The position numbers and the translations under genes were made by a program. A model generated the notes under the pieces. The model worked only from the letters and a program-made list of their open reading frames with translations, made no database searches and was not told the origin of the DNA. Below, one piece after another: positions 53,889 through 63,953 of a stretch of DNA of 64,000 bases. Within the stretch, counting starts at the first letter, position 1, and every line of letters starts with the position of its first letter. Source of the stretch: Marinobacter lipolyticus (GTDB lineage: Bacteria; Pseudomonadota; Gammaproteobacteria; Pseudomonadales; Oleiphilaceae); assembly GCF_018424605.1 (NCBI RefSeq), contig NZ_QTKT01000002.1, positions 455,707-519,706 on the forward strand. Direction: 5' to 3'.

Positions 53889-55403
53889 CTAGAGCGTGGG
53901 TGGAATCATGCCGAGTTCGTTGGGCAGCATGGCACGCATGTCTCCGCCGGCCTCCGCCTCGGGCGATAACTCAGCGCCCGGCGTTCCGTCCAGTTCGACG
54001 TACCAGGTTTCCTCCGCCGTTTGCGGCTCTTTGATGGGTTCAAGCATCCACGCCAGTACATCGTAGTAGCGGCGGATATTCTGCACGTAGATCACGGGTT
54101 CGTGGCCCCGGGCGTAGCCGTAGCGGGTTTTCGAGTACCACTCCTTCTGGGCCAGCAGTGGCAGGAATTCCTTGACGTCCATCCAGCGGTCGGGATTTTT
54201 TCCAGCGCCCTCGGTCAGCCGCCTGGCGTCTTCGAGGTGGCCGTAGCCAACGTTGTAAGAGGCAAGCGCAAACCAGGTTCTGTCCGGCTCCGGAATGCGA
54301 TCGGGAATCTGGCGGTGAACCAGTGTGAAGTATTTGGCGCCGCCCTGAATGCTTTCTTCCGGATCGAGCCGGTTGTTGATGCCGATTTCGCCGGCGGTGG
54401 TTCGGGTCAGCATCATCAGGCCGCGTACCCCGGTTGGCGACACCGCATTGGGGCGCCAGTGGGATTCCTGGTAGCCGATAGCCGCGAGCAGGCGCCAGTC
54501 GAGATTGTATTCGGTGGCGTAGTTGCGGAACAGCGCCTCGTACTTCGGCAGGCGATTGTTCACGTGATGGACGAACGTGCGGGCACCCACGTAATTCAGC
54601 CGGTCGAGATGGCCGTAGAAACGCTCGGATAATTGCGCGAGCGTGCCATTGTCGGCCAGTTTCTCCAGGAATTTGTTGGCCGCGGCAGACAGGGTGCCGT
54701 CCTGTTCGACCGGAAACAGCCAGGACAGTTGCTCAGGCTCACCGAGAGAGAAGGCTTCTTTCACCTTCGGGAAATACACGTGGTTGAGGTCCAGTTCGTT
54801 GGACGAGACCACTGCCATTGTAAACTCGCCAGTCTCTACCCGGGCCAGAACGCCGGCGGCATCGAGTGAGGGGTGGACCTGCCATTGCAGGTTCGGGAGT
54901 TCGGCGCGAAGTTTCTGAAGCTGGTGCTCGTGGTTGCTGTCTGCGACCAGATGCAGGGTGGTGCCGGCCAGATCGGCCGCGGTCTCTGGGCGATCGGTAT
55001 CACGATGATAAATAACGACGGATTCCGCGAGTATGCCGGTCGGTACGGCATGATAACGGGTTTTGAGGTCTTCCCGGTTGGCGATACCGGCCAGTCCGAT
55101 GTGGGCGTAATTCCGATCCAGCACCGAAAGAATTTCGGTGTTGTTATCGGCCACCCGAACGCGCAGTTCAACACCGAGGTGGTCAGCAAAACGCCGCGCC
55201 AGCTCATAGTCGTAACCGGTGATGCCGTCGCGCCCCTCGAAATAGATGGAGGGAGCGGTGCGGGTAATGATGTGGAGAACGCCTTCTGACTGCACTTCCT
55301 GCAGTGTGGTCGGGCGGGAGCATCCGCTTAGCAGGACGGTAACAGCGATAGGCAACAGCCAGGCCGATAGTTGGTTGGCGGAAAAACGTCTTGGCTTTGA
55401 CAA
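53889..55403 (-). CDS. mltF: Membrane-bound lytic murein transglycosylase F
   Basis: A 504-residue lipoprotein (lipobox LLSGC, Cys28). An amino-acid-binding, SBP_bac_3-like domain (about 35-265) is followed by the SLT transglycosylase domain (about 285-440) with catalytic Glu313 in GYQESHWRPNA and GVRGLMMLT, FALASYNVGYGH. It cleaves peptidoglycan to 1,6-anhydro muropeptides at the outer membrane. It diverges from purL as in Pseudomonas. Confidence 0.96.
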   Translation of the reverse strand: MSKPRRFSANQLSAWLLPIAVTVLLSGCSRPTTLQEVQSEGVLHIITRTAPSIYFEGRDGITGYDYELARRFADHLGVELRVRVADNNTEILSVLDRNYAHIGLAGIANREDLKTRYHAVPTGILAESVVIYHRDTDRPETAADLAGTTLHLVADSNHEHQLQKLRAELPNLQWQVHPSLDAAGVLARVETGEFTMAVVSSNELDLNHVYFPKVKEAFSLGEPEQLSWLFPVEQDGTLSAAANKFLEKLADNGTLAQLSERFYGHLDRLNYVGARTFVHHVNNRLPKYEALFRNYATEYNLDWRLLAAIGYQESHWRPNAVSPTGVRGLMMLTRTTAGEIGINNRLDPEESIQGGAKYFTLVHRQIPDRIPEPDRTWFALASYNVGYGHLEDARRLTEGAGKNPDRWMDVKEFLPLLAQKEWYSKTRYGYARGHEPVIYVQNIRRYYDVLAWMLEPIKEPQTAEETWYVELDGTPGAELSPEAEAGGDMRAMLPNELGMIPPTL

Positions 55404-55740
55404 GTCCTTGGTCTCCCCTGGAACTGCTGCAGGACACTGAGTTTACGAAACAAATGCGGATATCCGATCAATTCCGGTGCCGCATGGGCTCGAATTCATA
55501 CCTGTTGGTGGCGTCCGATGCCACGTTCCAATCATCTCTGGTCCGCCGGCCCCGGTCAATAAATGTGATCACTTTGTATGCAAAACAATGTCAATTGTAC
55601 ATGGCCGTAATTCCTGTCCGGACGCTGTATCCGCGACACGCTTTCAAGTATCATGGCGGCCTTTCAGATGGCCGGGCGGCCCGCTGCAACTGTAGCCAGG
55701 CGCCCCGACTTCCCCGTTTCGCGCGATACAGGTTTCGATC
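55404..55740. other. Intergenic region between mltF and purL
   Basis: 337 bp between divergent genes with no credible ORF or RNA gene. The part near 55560-55610 is AT-rich and should contain the purL promoter; I see no convincing PurR box. Confidence 0.5.
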
Positions 55741-58700
55741 ATGCTTGAACTCCGCGGCGCTCCAGCGCTTTCGCCTTTCCGCTCCAGCAAACTGCAAGAC
55801 CGCATCAGGGACATTGTGCCTGAGGTTGAGCATGTGTATGCCGAGTTCATGCACTTTACCGATCTGGAATTTGAACTGTCGGAATCCGAGCAAGCCATTC
55901 TGGATCGTCTGCTGACCTACGGGCCCAGTGTCGAGGTTGAAGAGCCGGAAGGGATCCTGTTTCTGGTGGTGCCGCGCCCCGGTACCCTGTCGCCCTGGTC
56001 CAGCAAGGCGACCGATATTGCGCGTAACTGCGGCTTGCGACAGATCCGACGTATTGAGCGGGGCATTGCGTTTTACGTGCGTGCCAACCGTAAACTGAAT
56101 CTTGAGCAGCGGGAACAGATTGCCGCTTTGCTGCATGACCGCATGACGCAGAAAGTTTTCCACGAGATGGGCGGCGCTGAACTGCTGTTCAGTCATGAGG
56201 AACCGCGAGTGGTGCAACGCGTTCCGGTGCTCGCAGGAGGCCGTGAAGCGCTGGTGCAGGCCAATCAAACGCTCGGACTGGCGCTGGCGGACGACGAAAT
56301 CGACTACCTCGCCAAATCCTTCACCGATCTGGAGCGTGATCCCACCGACGTTGAGCTGATGATGTTTGCCCAGGCCAACTCAGAGCACTGTCGGCACAAG
56401 ATCTTCAATGCGTCCTGGGATATCGATGGCGAAGGCCAGGAAAAGTCACTGTTTGCGATGATCCGCAACACCTTCGAGATGAACAGTGAAGGTGTACTGT
56501 CTGCGTATAAGGACAACGCCTCGGTCATCCGTGGCAGTCGTGGCGGCCGTTTTTTCCCGCACCCTGAAACCGGGGTGTATGGGTACAACGAGGAAGATAT
56601 CCACATTCTGATGAAGGTGGAAACCCACAACCATCCGACCGCCATCGCTCCGGCCTCCGGTGCGGCGACCGGGTCCGGCGGTGAGATCCGGGACGAGGGC
56701 GCGACCGGTCGAGGCTCGAAGCCGAAAGCGGGCCTGACCGGTTTTACCGTGTCCAACCTGAACCTGCCCGGGGATCCGCAGCCGTGGGAAATCGGCTACG
56801 GCAAACCGGACCGCATCGCTTCAGCGCTGGATATCATGATCGAAGGGCCGATCGGTGGTGCCGCGTTCAACAACGAGTTTGGCCGGCCAAACCTGGCGGG
56901 TTACTTCCGGACCTTTGAAGAAAGGGTGCCGGGGGCTGCCGGCGAGGAAGTGCGTGGTTACCACAAACCCATCATGATTGCCGGTGGGTTGGGTAACATC
57001 CGCGCCGAACACGTGGAGAAGGGGCATATCCCGGTAGGCGCCAAACTGATTGTGCTTGGCGGGCCGTCGATGCTCATCGGCCTCGGTGGTGGCGCGGCCT
57101 CATCCATGGATTCCGGTACCAGCAACGAGAATCTCGATTTTGCCTCGGTTCAGCGTGACAACCCGGAGATGGAGCGTCGCTGTCAGGAGGTGATCGATCG
57201 CTGCTGGCAGATGGGCGAAGACAATCCCATCGCCTTTATCCACGACGTCGGCGCCGGTGGCCTGTCGAATGCCATGCCGGAACTGGTGAAAGACGGCGGC
57301 CGCGGCGGTAAATTCGAGCTGCGGGATATTCCCAGTGATGAACCGGGCATGTCGCCGCTCGAGATCTGGTGTAACGAATCCCAGGAACGCTATGTCATGG
57401 CGGTTGCCGCCGAGAACCTGGAGAAATTCGATGCTCTGTGCCGTCGCGAACGCTGCCCGTACGCGGTGATCGGTGAAGCTACAGAATCCCATCACCTGGA
57501 ACTGGCGGATTCCTACTTTGACGACAAGCCAGTAGACCTGCCGATGGACGTGCTGTTCGGGAAGCCGCCGCGCATGCATCGCAGCGTTTCCAGGTCGTCG
57601 TTTACCAAGCCGATTTTCGATTCCTCCAAAGTCGACCTCAATGACGCCATTCGCAGGGTTCTGCGTTTGCCGTCGGTGGGCTCCAAGAGTTTCCTGATCA
57701 CCATTGGTGACCGGACGATTACCGGCCTGGTGGCCAGGGATCAGATGGTGGGCCCGTGGCAGGTGCCCGTGGCCGATGTGGCGGTTACGGCCAGCTCCTA
57801 TGACGTGCGTGCCGGCGAAGCCATGGCGATGGGCGAGAGAACACCCGTTGCGGTCATCGATGCGCCGGCGTCGGGCCGCATGGCCGTGGGTGAGGTCATC
57901 ACCAACCTCGCGGCCGCGCCCATCTCGCGTCTGTCGGATATCCGCCTCTCGGCGAACTGGATGGCGGCAGCCGGTCACCCCGGCGAAGACGAGAATCTGT
58001 ACGAGACGGTGCGAGCGGTCGGTATGGAACTGTGCCCGGAACTGGGCATCACCATCCCGGTTGGCAAGGATTCGATGTCGATGAAGACCGTCTGGGAAGA
58101 GGACGGAGGTGAACAGAAAAGCGTTACCTCACCCTTGTCGCTGATTATCAGTGGCTTTGCTCCGGTAACGGATGTCACCCGCACACTGACGCCGCAACTG
58201 ATGACCGACGCCGGTGACACTGACCTGATCCTGATTGATCTCGCCGCCGGCCAGAATCGACTGGGTGGTTCTGCGCTTGCGCAGGTATACCGCCATGTGG
58301 GTGCCGTGGCCCCCGACCTGGATGACCCCGAAGACATCAAGGCCTTCTTCGCGGTGATCCAGGGTTTGAATAGTGATGACAAGCTGTTGGCTTACCACGA
58401 CCGCTCCGATGGTGGTCTGTTTGTCACGCTTGCCGAGATGAGTTTCGCAGGCCACACCGGTATCGAGGTCAAGCTCGACGGTCTGGCCGAGGACTCTTCC
58501 CAGTTTGCCCGTGAGCTTTTCAATGAGGAGCTCGGCGCGGTTATTCAGGTCCGGCGGGACGACACTGACTTTGTTCTCCAGCAATTCTCGGCGGCAGGGT
58601 TGGGGGATCACACCTCAGTGATCGGTTCTCTGCGCGACGACGATCGTCTTCGTCTGAGTTTCGGCGGCACCGCCGTGGTGGACGAAGCGCGGGCGGACCT

Positions 58701-59646
58701 CCACCGCCTGTGGTCGGAGACCAGCTATCGCATTCAGGCGTTGCGTGACAATGCTGAATGCGCCGAGGAGGAGTTCGACAATCTGCTGGATGCCGGCGAC
58801 CCCGGATTGAGCGTTCAACTCAGCTACGACATCAACGAAGACATAGCGGCACCCTTTATCAGTACTGGGGCAAAGCCGAAAGTGGCGGTACTGAGAGAGC
58901 AGGGTGTCAACGGCCAGGTCGAGATGGCCGCGGCGTTTGACCGTGCCGGATTCGAGTCGGTTGATGTGCATATGAGCGACCTGCTGTCAGGCAGGATATC
59001 GCTGGAAGGTTTCAGCAGCCTGGTAGCCTGTGGTGGCTTCTCCTATGGCGATGTGCTGGGCGCCGGCGAGGGCTGGGCGAAGTCTATCCTGTTCAATGAT
59101 CGGGTACGTGACCAGTTTGCCGCGTTCTTCAATCGCCAGGATACCCTGACGCTGGGTGTCTGTAATGGATGTCAGATGCTGTCCAATCTCCATGAGCTGA
59201 TTCCAGGCAGCGAAGGCTGGCCGAGGTTTGTGCGAAATCAGTCGGAGCAGTTTGAAGCAAGGTTCGTGATGGCCGAGGTTCTTTCGTCGCCCTCGGCGTT
59301 TTTGGACGGTATGGCCGGCTCCCGAATGCCGATTGCCGTTGCCCATGGGGAAGGCCGAGTGGAGTTCGGTGGCAGCAACTCTGTCGCGGCGCTTGAGGAA
59401 AACGAGCTCGTTGCGTTGCGGTACATCGATAACAGGGGGCAGGCAACCGTCCGCTACCCGTTCAACCCCAACGGGTCGGAGCGTGGTATTACCGGGGTCA
59501 CCACCCGTGACGGCAGGGTGACCATTATGATGCCGCATCCGGAGCGCGTGTTCCGGGCCGCGCAGCATTCCTGGCACCCGTCTGAGTGGCAAGAGGACGG
59601 CCCCTGGATGCGTATGTTCCGGAACGCCCGGCGCTGGTTCGGCTGA
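55741..59646 (+). CDS. purL: Phosphoribosylformylglycinamidine synthase (large PurL)
   Basis: A 1301-residue single-chain FGAM synthase of purine synthesis. It contains an N-terminal PurS-like domain, the FGAM catalytic halves ([50 protein letters not shown]) and a C-terminal class I glutaminase with Cys1141 in LGVCNGCQM and MPHPERV. Length fits the gammaproteobacterial form. It ends at a strong terminator. Confidence 0.98.
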   Translation: MLELRGAPALSPFRSSKLQDRIRDIVPEVEHVYAEFMHFTDLEFELSESEQAILDRLLTYGPSVEVEEPEGILFLVVPRPGTLSPWSSKATDIARNCGLRQIRRIERGIAFYVRANRKLNLEQREQIAALLHDRMTQKVFHEMGGAELLFSHEEPRVVQRVPVLAGGREALVQANQTLGLALADDEIDYLAKSFTDLERDPTDVELMMFAQANSEHCRHKIFNASWDIDGEGQEKSLFAMIRNTFEMNSEGVLSAYKDNASVIRGSRGGRFFPHPETGVYGYNEEDIHILMKVETHNHPTAIAPASGAATGSGGEIRDEGATGRGSKPKAGLTGFTVSNLNLPGDPQPWEIGYGKPDRIASALDIMIEGPIGGAAFNNEFGRPNLAGYFRTFEERVPGAAGEEVRGYHKPIMIAGGLGNIRAEHVEKGHIPVGAKLIVLGGPSMLIGLGGGAASSMDSGTSNENLDFASVQRDNPEMERRCQEVIDRCWQMGEDNPIAFIHDVGAGGLSNAMPELVKDGGRGGKFELRDIPSDEPGMSPLEIWCNESQERYVMAVAAENLEKFDALCRRERCPYAVIGEATESHHLELADSYFDDKPVDLPMDVLFGKPPRMHRSVSRSSFTKPIFDSSKVDLNDAIRRVLRLPSVGSKSFLITIGDRTITGLVARDQMVGPWQVPVADVAVTASSYDVRAGEAMAMGERTPVAVIDAPASGRMAVGEVITNLAAAPISRLSDIRLSANWMAAAGHPGEDENLYETVRAVGMELCPELGITIPVGKDSMSMKTVWEEDGGEQKSVTSPLSLIISGFAPVTDVTRTLTPQLMTDAGDTDLILIDLAAGQNRLGGSALAQVYRHVGAVAPDLDDPEDIKAFFAVIQGLNSDDKLLAYHDRSDGGLFVTLAEMSFAGHTGIEVKLDGLAEDSSQFARELFNEELGAVIQVRRDDTDFVLQQFSAAGLGDHTSVIGSLRDDDRLRLSFGGTAVVDEARADLHRLWSETSYRIQALRDNAECAEEEFDNLLDAGDPGLSVQLSYDINEDIAAPFISTGAKPKVAVLREQGVNGQVEMAAAFDRAGFESVDVHMSDLLSGRISLEGFSSLVACGGFSYGDVLGAGEGWAKSILFNDRVRDQFAAFFNRQDTLTLGVCNGCQMLSNLHELIPGSEGWPRFVRNQSEQFEARFVMAEVLSSPSAFLDGMAGSRMPIAVAHGEGRVEFGGSNSVAALEENELVALRYIDNRGQATVRYPFNPNGSERGITGVTTRDGRVTIMMPHPERVFRAAQHSWHPSEWQEDGPWMRMFRNARRWFG

Positions 59647-59666
59647 GGTAAACCAGCGGGCCACAC

Positions 59667-59717
59667 AACCGGCCAGAGGAGTTGCGATGTCGCAATATTC
59701 TCTGGCCGGTTTTTTTG
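59667..59717 (+). terminator. purL rho-independent terminator
   Basis: AACCGGCCAGAG pairs with CTCTGGCCGGTT, with an inner TTGCGA/TCGCAA stem, followed by a T run. Confidence 0.95.
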
Positions 59718-59736
59718 TGCGTGCAGGCCTCAAAAC

Positions 59737-60009
59737 TGTGCATATTTCAAGGGAAATATTTCTCGAAATTGGCGTTTCTGCCCTTGACTCGTTACGTTTA
59801 TGCACATTGTTGGTGCTCCATTGAGCGATCAGTGAACAAATGGCTGATTTTTGGTTCAACTTTTGTTCGACATTCGTAACTTGCTGAAAAATATATACTA
59901 TTATCATTAGGTGAATTTGTCGCCAATTTAACGGAAGTGCAGTAATTACAGGGCGTGGGGGCGTGTTCCCAAAAACTTTCCCCAGAGTTATCCACAGATT
60001 CTGTGGGTA
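59737..60009. promoter_or_regulatory. Cluster of DnaA-box-like sites beside an AT-rich segment
   Basis: TTATGCACA (59798-59806) and TTATCCACA (59988-59996) match the DnaA consensus TTATNCACA exactly. TGTGCATAT (59737-59745) and TGTGGGTAA (60001-60009) are one-mismatch boxes in the opposite orientation. 59881-59920 has 9 G/C in 40. The last two boxes form an inverted pair about 70 bp before the YqfO-like gene. This spacer (59647-60081) has no gene. Confidence 0.5.
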
Positions 60010-60081
60010 AGTTGGTAAGCTCTTAATCTGTACAATACCCTGTTCGGGTTGGCATGGAATCGGAAAAAAGGGGAGATGCTG

Positions 60082-60393
60082 ATGTATAAAATCTGTTACT
60101 TCGTACCGGAGACCCACCTGGAACAAACCAAGACGGCCCTGTTCGCAGCAGGAGCTGGCCGCATCGGCGATTACGATTCCTGTGCATGGCAGTGCCGTGG
60201 GCAGGGACAGTTTCGCCCCCTTGAAGGCAGCCAGCCGTTTCTCGGCCGACAGGGGGCGGTGGAAGTAGTCGAGGAATATAAGGTGGAGCTGGTCTGCGAG
60301 GATGGGCTGATCGGGCAAGCAATCGAGGCTTTTAAAGAAGCCCACCCATACGAAGAGCCTGCCTACGAAGTTTATCGACTGGAGGCCTACTAA
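60082..60393 (+). CDS. YqfO/NIF3-like small protein
   Basis: A 103-residue protein matching the small YqfO-like domain inserted in or related to NIF3 proteins: MYKICYFVPETHLEQ at the start, GAGRIGDYDSCAWQCRGQGQF and AHPYEEPAYEVY at the end. Function is unknown; the fold resembles GlnB-like/CutA-type ferredoxin-like domains. The ATG at 60082 has AGGGGAG upstream. It converges with the Nudix gene, 6 bp apart. Confidence 0.85.
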   Translation: MYKICYFVPETHLEQTKTALFAAGAGRIGDYDSCAWQCRGQGQFRPLEGSQPFLGRQGAVEVVEEYKVELVCEDGLIGQAIEAFKEAHPYEEPAYEVYRLEAY

Positions 60394-60399
60394 CCGGGG

Positions 60400-60948
60400 C
60401 TATTTCCTGGCGGCCATGGAATAGCGAATGTCGGTAACGTGCACCTCAAAGGCATCGCGTCTCCGGTCTTCAAGGTAAAGCTCAAGGGTTTTCCTGACCG
60501 TTGGAAAGGAAAGCTCGTCCCAGGGAATTTCGTCCATCCCGAACAGGCGGGTCTCAAGAGATTCTTCGCCGGCGCCGAAGCTGCCATCTACCAGTGTTGC
60601 CCGGTAGAACATATGAACCTGATTGATGTGGGGCACATCGATAATGCTGTACAGGCCGTTAATGTTAACTTCCGCAAGCGCCTCTTCCCGGGTCTCACGA
60701 GCAGCCGCCTCAATGGTGGTTTCGGCGTTTTCCATGAAGCCGGCGGGCAGGGTCCAGTAACCGTATCGGGGTTCAATGGCACGCCGGCACAGCAGTATGC
60801 GGTCGTTCCAGATGGGCACGGTGCCCGCGACGATTCGAGGATTCTGATAATGTATGGTGTCGCAGGTGACGCACACGTAGCGATGGCGATTGTCACCCTC
60901 GGGAATTCGTTGTTCAACCGGGTGGCCGCATGTGCTGCAGTATTTCAT
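60400..60948 (-). CDS. Nudix hydrolase with zinc ribbon
   Basis: A 182-residue protein. An N-terminal zinc ribbon (CSTCGHP and later [12 protein letters not shown]) precedes a Nudix domain with the full box: GFMENAE, then [10 protein letters not shown]. The ribbon plus Nudix arrangement resembles NudC-type NADH pyrophosphatases but the chain is shorter and lacks the NudC N-terminal domain, so substrate is uncertain. The ATG at 60948 (MKYCSTCG) is preferred to a GTG at 60957. It diverges from a second Nudix gene. Confidence 0.88.
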   Translation of the reverse strand: MKYCSTCGHPVEQRIPEGDNRHRYVCVTCDTIHYQNPRIVAGTVPIWNDRILLCRRAIEPRYGYWTLPAGFMENAETTIEAAARETREEALAEVNINGLYSIIDVPHINQVHMFYRATLVDGSFGAGEESLETRLFGMDEIPWDELSFPTVRKTLELYLEDRRRDAFEVHVTDIRYSMAARK

Positions 60949-61045
60949 GGCTTTCACCGTATACTTATGAAATGTGTGGTAGCAAGTTTAACGATCTGTG
61001 CTGCCGCTGTCTCATTGAAACAACAGTCTGAGTTGGAGCAGGGCT

Positions 61046-61651
61046 TTGCACGATCTTCTGAAAGAGCGCCTCGCCGGTTATGCACCTCGCCAACTGGCGC
61101 TGGACTATCCGGAGGCCGGCATATTGGTGCCGGTAACGGACGATTCTCGCAATCCGGAAATGGTCTTTACCCTGAGGTCCGCCAACCTGAACACCCACCG
61201 GGGCCAGGTTGCTTTTCCCGGGGGCAAGCGTGATCGGTCAGACTCTTCATTGGCGGCCACCGCACTTCGTGAAACCCATGAAGAGATTGGCCTGCCGCCG
61301 GATCAGGTCAAGATCGTGGCACCGCTCAGTCAGGTTATGTCACGGTACGGCATTCTGGTCACCCCTTACGTTGGGGTGATCCCAGGTGATCATCCTCTGC
61401 AGGCCAACCCCCATGAAATCGAGAGTATTTTCAGGGTTCCCTTGGAGTTCTTTCTGGAGGACCGCCGCGAGCGAACCGACGCGCTCGATTTCCTTAATCA
61501 CACCTTTTATGTTCCCTGTTACCGATGGGAGCGTTATCAGATATGGGGGCTGTCCGCGGTGGTGCTGGTTGATTTTCTTAACGCTGTGTACGATGCCGGC
61601 ATAGATTTGTTGGAGCCGCCGGCTCCGGAAACAATCCGTACAGGAGTCTGA
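61046..61651 (+). CDS. CoA pyrophosphatase-type Nudix hydrolase (NudL-like)
   Basis: A 201-residue Nudix enzyme with the NudL/CoAse features: [20 protein letters not shown] followed by RDRSD and the box ending [11 protein letters not shown]. NudL-type enzymes hydrolyse CoA and its derivatives. A TTG start at 61046 with GGAG 8 nt upstream gives the family N-terminus. It is the first gene of a run with gamma carbonic anhydrase and DUF1289, all closely spaced. Confidence 0.88.
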   Translation: MHDLLKERLAGYAPRQLALDYPEAGILVPVTDDSRNPEMVFTLRSANLNTHRGQVAFPGGKRDRSDSSLAATALRETHEEIGLPPDQVKIVAPLSQVMSRYGILVTPYVGVIPGDHPLQANPHEIESIFRVPLEFFLEDRRERTDALDFLNHTFYVPCYRWERYQIWGLSAVVLVDFLNAVYDAGIDLLEPPAPETIRTGV

Positions 61652-61652
61652 G

Positions 61653-62186
61653 ATGTTTTACCAACTTGGAGACCGCAAGCCCGAGCTGAAAGGCAGTGGT
61701 CAGTTTGTGGCGGACAACGCCAGGGTGATTGGTAGCGTTCGCTTGCTGGACAATGCCAGCGTCTGGTTCAACGTTGTGATCCGCGGTGATAACGACTGGA
61801 TTACCATCGGTCCTGAGTCGAATGTGCAGGATGGTTCTGTTCTTCACACCGATCCCGGTATTCCGCTGACCCTCGGCCGTGGCGTGACCGTTGGCCATAA
61901 AGCGATGCTGCATGGATGTGAGATCGGTGACTATTCACTGATTGGTATAAATGCCGTCGTTCTGAACGGCGCCAGAATTGGAAAGCACTGCCTGATTGGT
62001 GCCAATACGCTGATACCCGAAGGTATGGAAGTACCGGATGGCTCGATGGTTGTTGGTTCGCCCGGCAAGATCAAGCGTGAGCTGAATGCCAGTCAGAAAA
62101 AAATGCTTGAGCTCAGCGCTGAGCATTACGTGCAAAACGCCAAGCGGTATGTCGACAACCTGACGCCCTGTGAGCCGCAACAATGA
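61653..62186 (+). CDS. Gamma-class carbonic anhydrase-like protein (YrdA/PaaY type)
   Basis: A 177-residue left-handed beta-helix protein. Hexapeptide repeats run through residues 20-140; [25 protein letters not shown] and [16 protein letters not shown] carry the zinc His positions. It begins 1 bp after the Nudix stop region and overlaps the DUF1289 gene by 4 bp (ATGA). Activity may be carbonic anhydrase or an undefined housekeeping role as for YrdA. Confidence 0.92.
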   Translation: MFYQLGDRKPELKGSGQFVADNARVIGSVRLLDNASVWFNVVIRGDNDWITIGPESNVQDGSVLHTDPGIPLTLGRGVTVGHKAMLHGCEIGDYSLIGINAVVLNGARIGKHCLIGANTLIPEGMEVPDGSMVVGSPGKIKRELNASQKKMLELSAEHYVQNAKRYVDNLTPCEPQQ

Positions 62187-62365
62187 AGGTGGCGGATAGA
62201 GTCAGGTCGCCATGCGTCAGCATTTGCGCGCTGGATGGCGACGACGTGTGTATCGGGTGTCATCGAACCGGAGACGAAATCATGCGCTGGCCGCGGATGA
62301 CAAACGATGAGCGGCAAGAAGTATTAAAGAGTGTTGCGAAGCGCGAAGAGAAAGTCGCTCTGTAA
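62183..62365 (+). CDS. DUF1289 small Cys-rich protein
   Basis: A 60-residue protein with [10 protein letters not shown] and [16 protein letters not shown], the four-Cys pattern of DUF1289, which could hold a metal or Fe-S centre. The start overlaps the carbonic anhydrase stop (ATGA). The C-terminus is a short charged helix. Function is unknown. Confidence 0.9.
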   Translation: MKVADRVRSPCVSICALDGDDVCIGCHRTGDEIMRWPRMTNDERQEVLKSVAKREEKVAL

Positions 62366-62392
62366 TAACGCATAGCCACAGGAACCATAAGC

Positions 62393-63583
62393 ATGTCTGA
62401 GACCGTTCGTATCGGCACGCCGTTGAAAGCGCGCGCCTATAAAGTCCTGTTTTGCGGCTCGGGTGAGCTGGGCAAAGAAGTAGTTATAGAGCTCCAGCGT
62501 TTGGGGGTCGAGGTGATCGCTGTGGACCGCTACCCCGACGCCCCGGCCATGCAGGTGGCGCATCGCAGTCATGTCGTGGACATGCTCGATGGCACGGCGC
62601 TGCGCAGCATAATCGAGCAGGAGCGACCCAACCTGATCGTGCCTGAAATAGAAGCCATCGCGACACCGGAGCTGGTTGCGCTGGAGAAGGAGGGCTATCG
62701 GGTCGTTCCAACAGCTCGAGCGGTTAACCTGACCATGAACAGGGAGGGTATCCGCCGGCTGGCCGCGGAAGAACTGAAGCTGCCGACCTCGCCCTATCGA
62801 TTTGCGGAAACCCGGGACGAGTACCTGGCGGCCATTGACGAAGTCGGTATGCCTCTGGTGGTAAAACCGGTGATGAGTTCGTCCGGCAAGGGGCAAAGCA
62901 CCGTGTCATCGCACGTGGATGTCGAGCGGGCGTGGGAGTATGCGCAGACTGGTGGTCGCGCCGGCAGGGGCAGGGTGATTGTCGAGGGTTTTGTGGATTT
63001 CGATTACGAAATTACCTTGCTGACGGTGAAGCACCGAGAGGGGATTTCGTTTTGTGCTCCCATTGGCCACCGGCAGGAAGACGGCGATTATCGCGAGTCC
63101 TGGCAGCCGCAGCCTATGAGCGAACCGGCCCTTGCCCGTTCGCAGGAAATCGCAGAGTCAGTAGTCGAAAACCTTGGCGGCTACGGTGTGTATGGTGTTG
63201 AGCTGTTCGTTAAAGGGGATGACGTCTGGTTTTCCGAAGTTTCCCCCCGGCCTCACGATACCGGGCTGGTTACGCTGATTTCCCAGGATCTTTCTGAGTT
63301 CGCGCTCCACGCCCGTGCAATTCTGGGCCTGCCGATTCCTGTTATTCGTCAGTTGGGTGCGTCGGCTTCGGCGGTCATTCTTCCGGAAGGCGAATCAACC
63401 GATGTGGTCTATTCCGGGCTGGAGCGGGCGCTGGCGGAACCGGATACTCAACTGCGGTTGTTTGGAAAGCCCGGACTTAAGGGGCGTCGTCGGATGGGAG
63501 TGGCCCTGGCGAAAGCTGACACCGTGCAGCAAGCCAGGGACTCAGCCACCCGTTCGGCGGCGGCGATAAAGGTCGGGTTGTAG
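62393..63583 (+). CDS. purT: Formate-dependent GAR transformylase PurT
   Basis: A 396-residue ATP-grasp enzyme that makes formylglycinamide ribonucleotide from formate in purine synthesis. Seen: [11 protein letters not shown] at the N-terminus, [12 protein letters not shown] (ATP-grasp), [16 protein letters not shown] with the metal ligands, and [10 protein letters not shown] at the C-terminus. Last protein gene before the rRNA operon. With purL, two purine-pathway genes lie within 8 kb but are not co-transcribed. Confidence 0.98.
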   Translation: MSETVRIGTPLKARAYKVLFCGSGELGKEVVIELQRLGVEVIAVDRYPDAPAMQVAHRSHVVDMLDGTALRSIIEQERPNLIVPEIEAIATPELVALEKEGYRVVPTARAVNLTMNREGIRRLAAEELKLPTSPYRFAETRDEYLAAIDEVGMPLVVKPVMSSSGKGQSTVSSHVDVERAWEYAQTGGRAGRGRVIVEGFVDFDYEITLLTVKHREGISFCAPIGHRQEDGDYRESWQPQPMSEPALARSQEIAESVVENLGGYGVYGVELFVKGDDVWFSEVSPRPHDTGLVTLISQDLSEFALHARAILGLPIPVIRQLGASASAVILPEGESTDVVYSGLERALAEPDTQLRLFGKPGLKGRRRMGVALAKADTVQQARDSATRSAAAIKVGL

Positions 63584-63593
63584 GCCCGATTTT

Positions 63594-63622
63594 GACGATT
63601 TTGAACTTTTCTCGAAATCGTC
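63594..63622. repeat. Inverted repeat between purT and rrn P1
   Basis: GACGATTT and AAATCGTC are exact complements around a 13-nt loop, ending 1 bp before the rrn P1 -35. It could be the purT terminator (no T run) or a regulatory site. Confidence 0.45.
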
Positions 63623-63623
63623 G

Positions 63624-63651
63624 TTGACACCTTCGCTGGTGTCTGTAGAAT
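63624..63651 (+). promoter_or_regulatory. rRNA operon promoter P1
   Basis: TTGACA (63624-63629), a 16-bp spacer and TAGAAT (63646-63651), followed by GCGCATC, a GC-rich discriminator typical of stringently controlled rRNA promoters. Confidence 0.85.
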
Positions 63652-63756
63652 GCGCATCTCCTTCGAGGGGCAGGCCGATTAGGTGGCTCCGGATTCGAAG
63701 GGCAACTGTTTGAAAGTATTGAAGAAAACGAGTTTTAAAATTCTTCAGATAAACGG

Positions 63757-63784
63757 TTGACAAGGCGGCGAAACGATGTAGAAT
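63757..63784 (+). promoter_or_regulatory. rRNA operon promoter P2
   Basis: TTGACA (63757-63762), a 16-bp spacer and TAGAAT (63779-63784), followed by the GC-rich ACGCGGCC discriminator. It lies 133 bp downstream of P1 with the same hexamers and spacing. Confidence 0.88.
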
Positions 63785-63814
63785 ACGCGGCCTTGATTGA
63801 GCAGCAGCTCAAAC

Positions 63815-63826
63815 GCTCTTTAAAAA
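63815..63826 (+). promoter_or_regulatory. boxA-like antitermination element
   Basis: GCTCTTTAAAAA in the leader resembles the rrn boxA (TGCTCTTTAACA type) bound by NusB/NusE. Position, about 30 bp after P2, is as expected. Confidence 0.75.
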
Positions 63827-63860
63827 GTTAACCAAGTAATTCGTGTGGGCGCTGGCCGAG

Positions 63861-63943
63861 GTATTTCGGATACGAAATATCAGGACAGTGACTCGTCGAA
63901 ATTGAGTTTTGTCTTGAGCAAGAATAGAGAATCTTCGGATTCT
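63861..63943 (+). other. rRNA leader hairpins before 16S
   Basis: GTATTTC/GAAATAT (63861-63880) and AGAATC-TTCG-GATTCT (63928-63943) form stems in the leader; the latter has a stable UUCG tetraloop and ends 10 bp before the mature 5' end. They may guide leader folding or processing. Confidence 0.6.
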
Positions 63944-63953
63944 TGTATGATTT

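Noticed and set aside
59737..60009. Main chromosomal origin oriC
   Set aside because: DnaA boxes occur, but dnaA, dnaN, rpmH, gidA or other usual origin neighbours are absent.
58987..60345. 452-codon open frame antisense to purL and the YqfO-like gene
   Set aside because: It spans two real genes, a terminator and an intergenic region and has no domain similarity.
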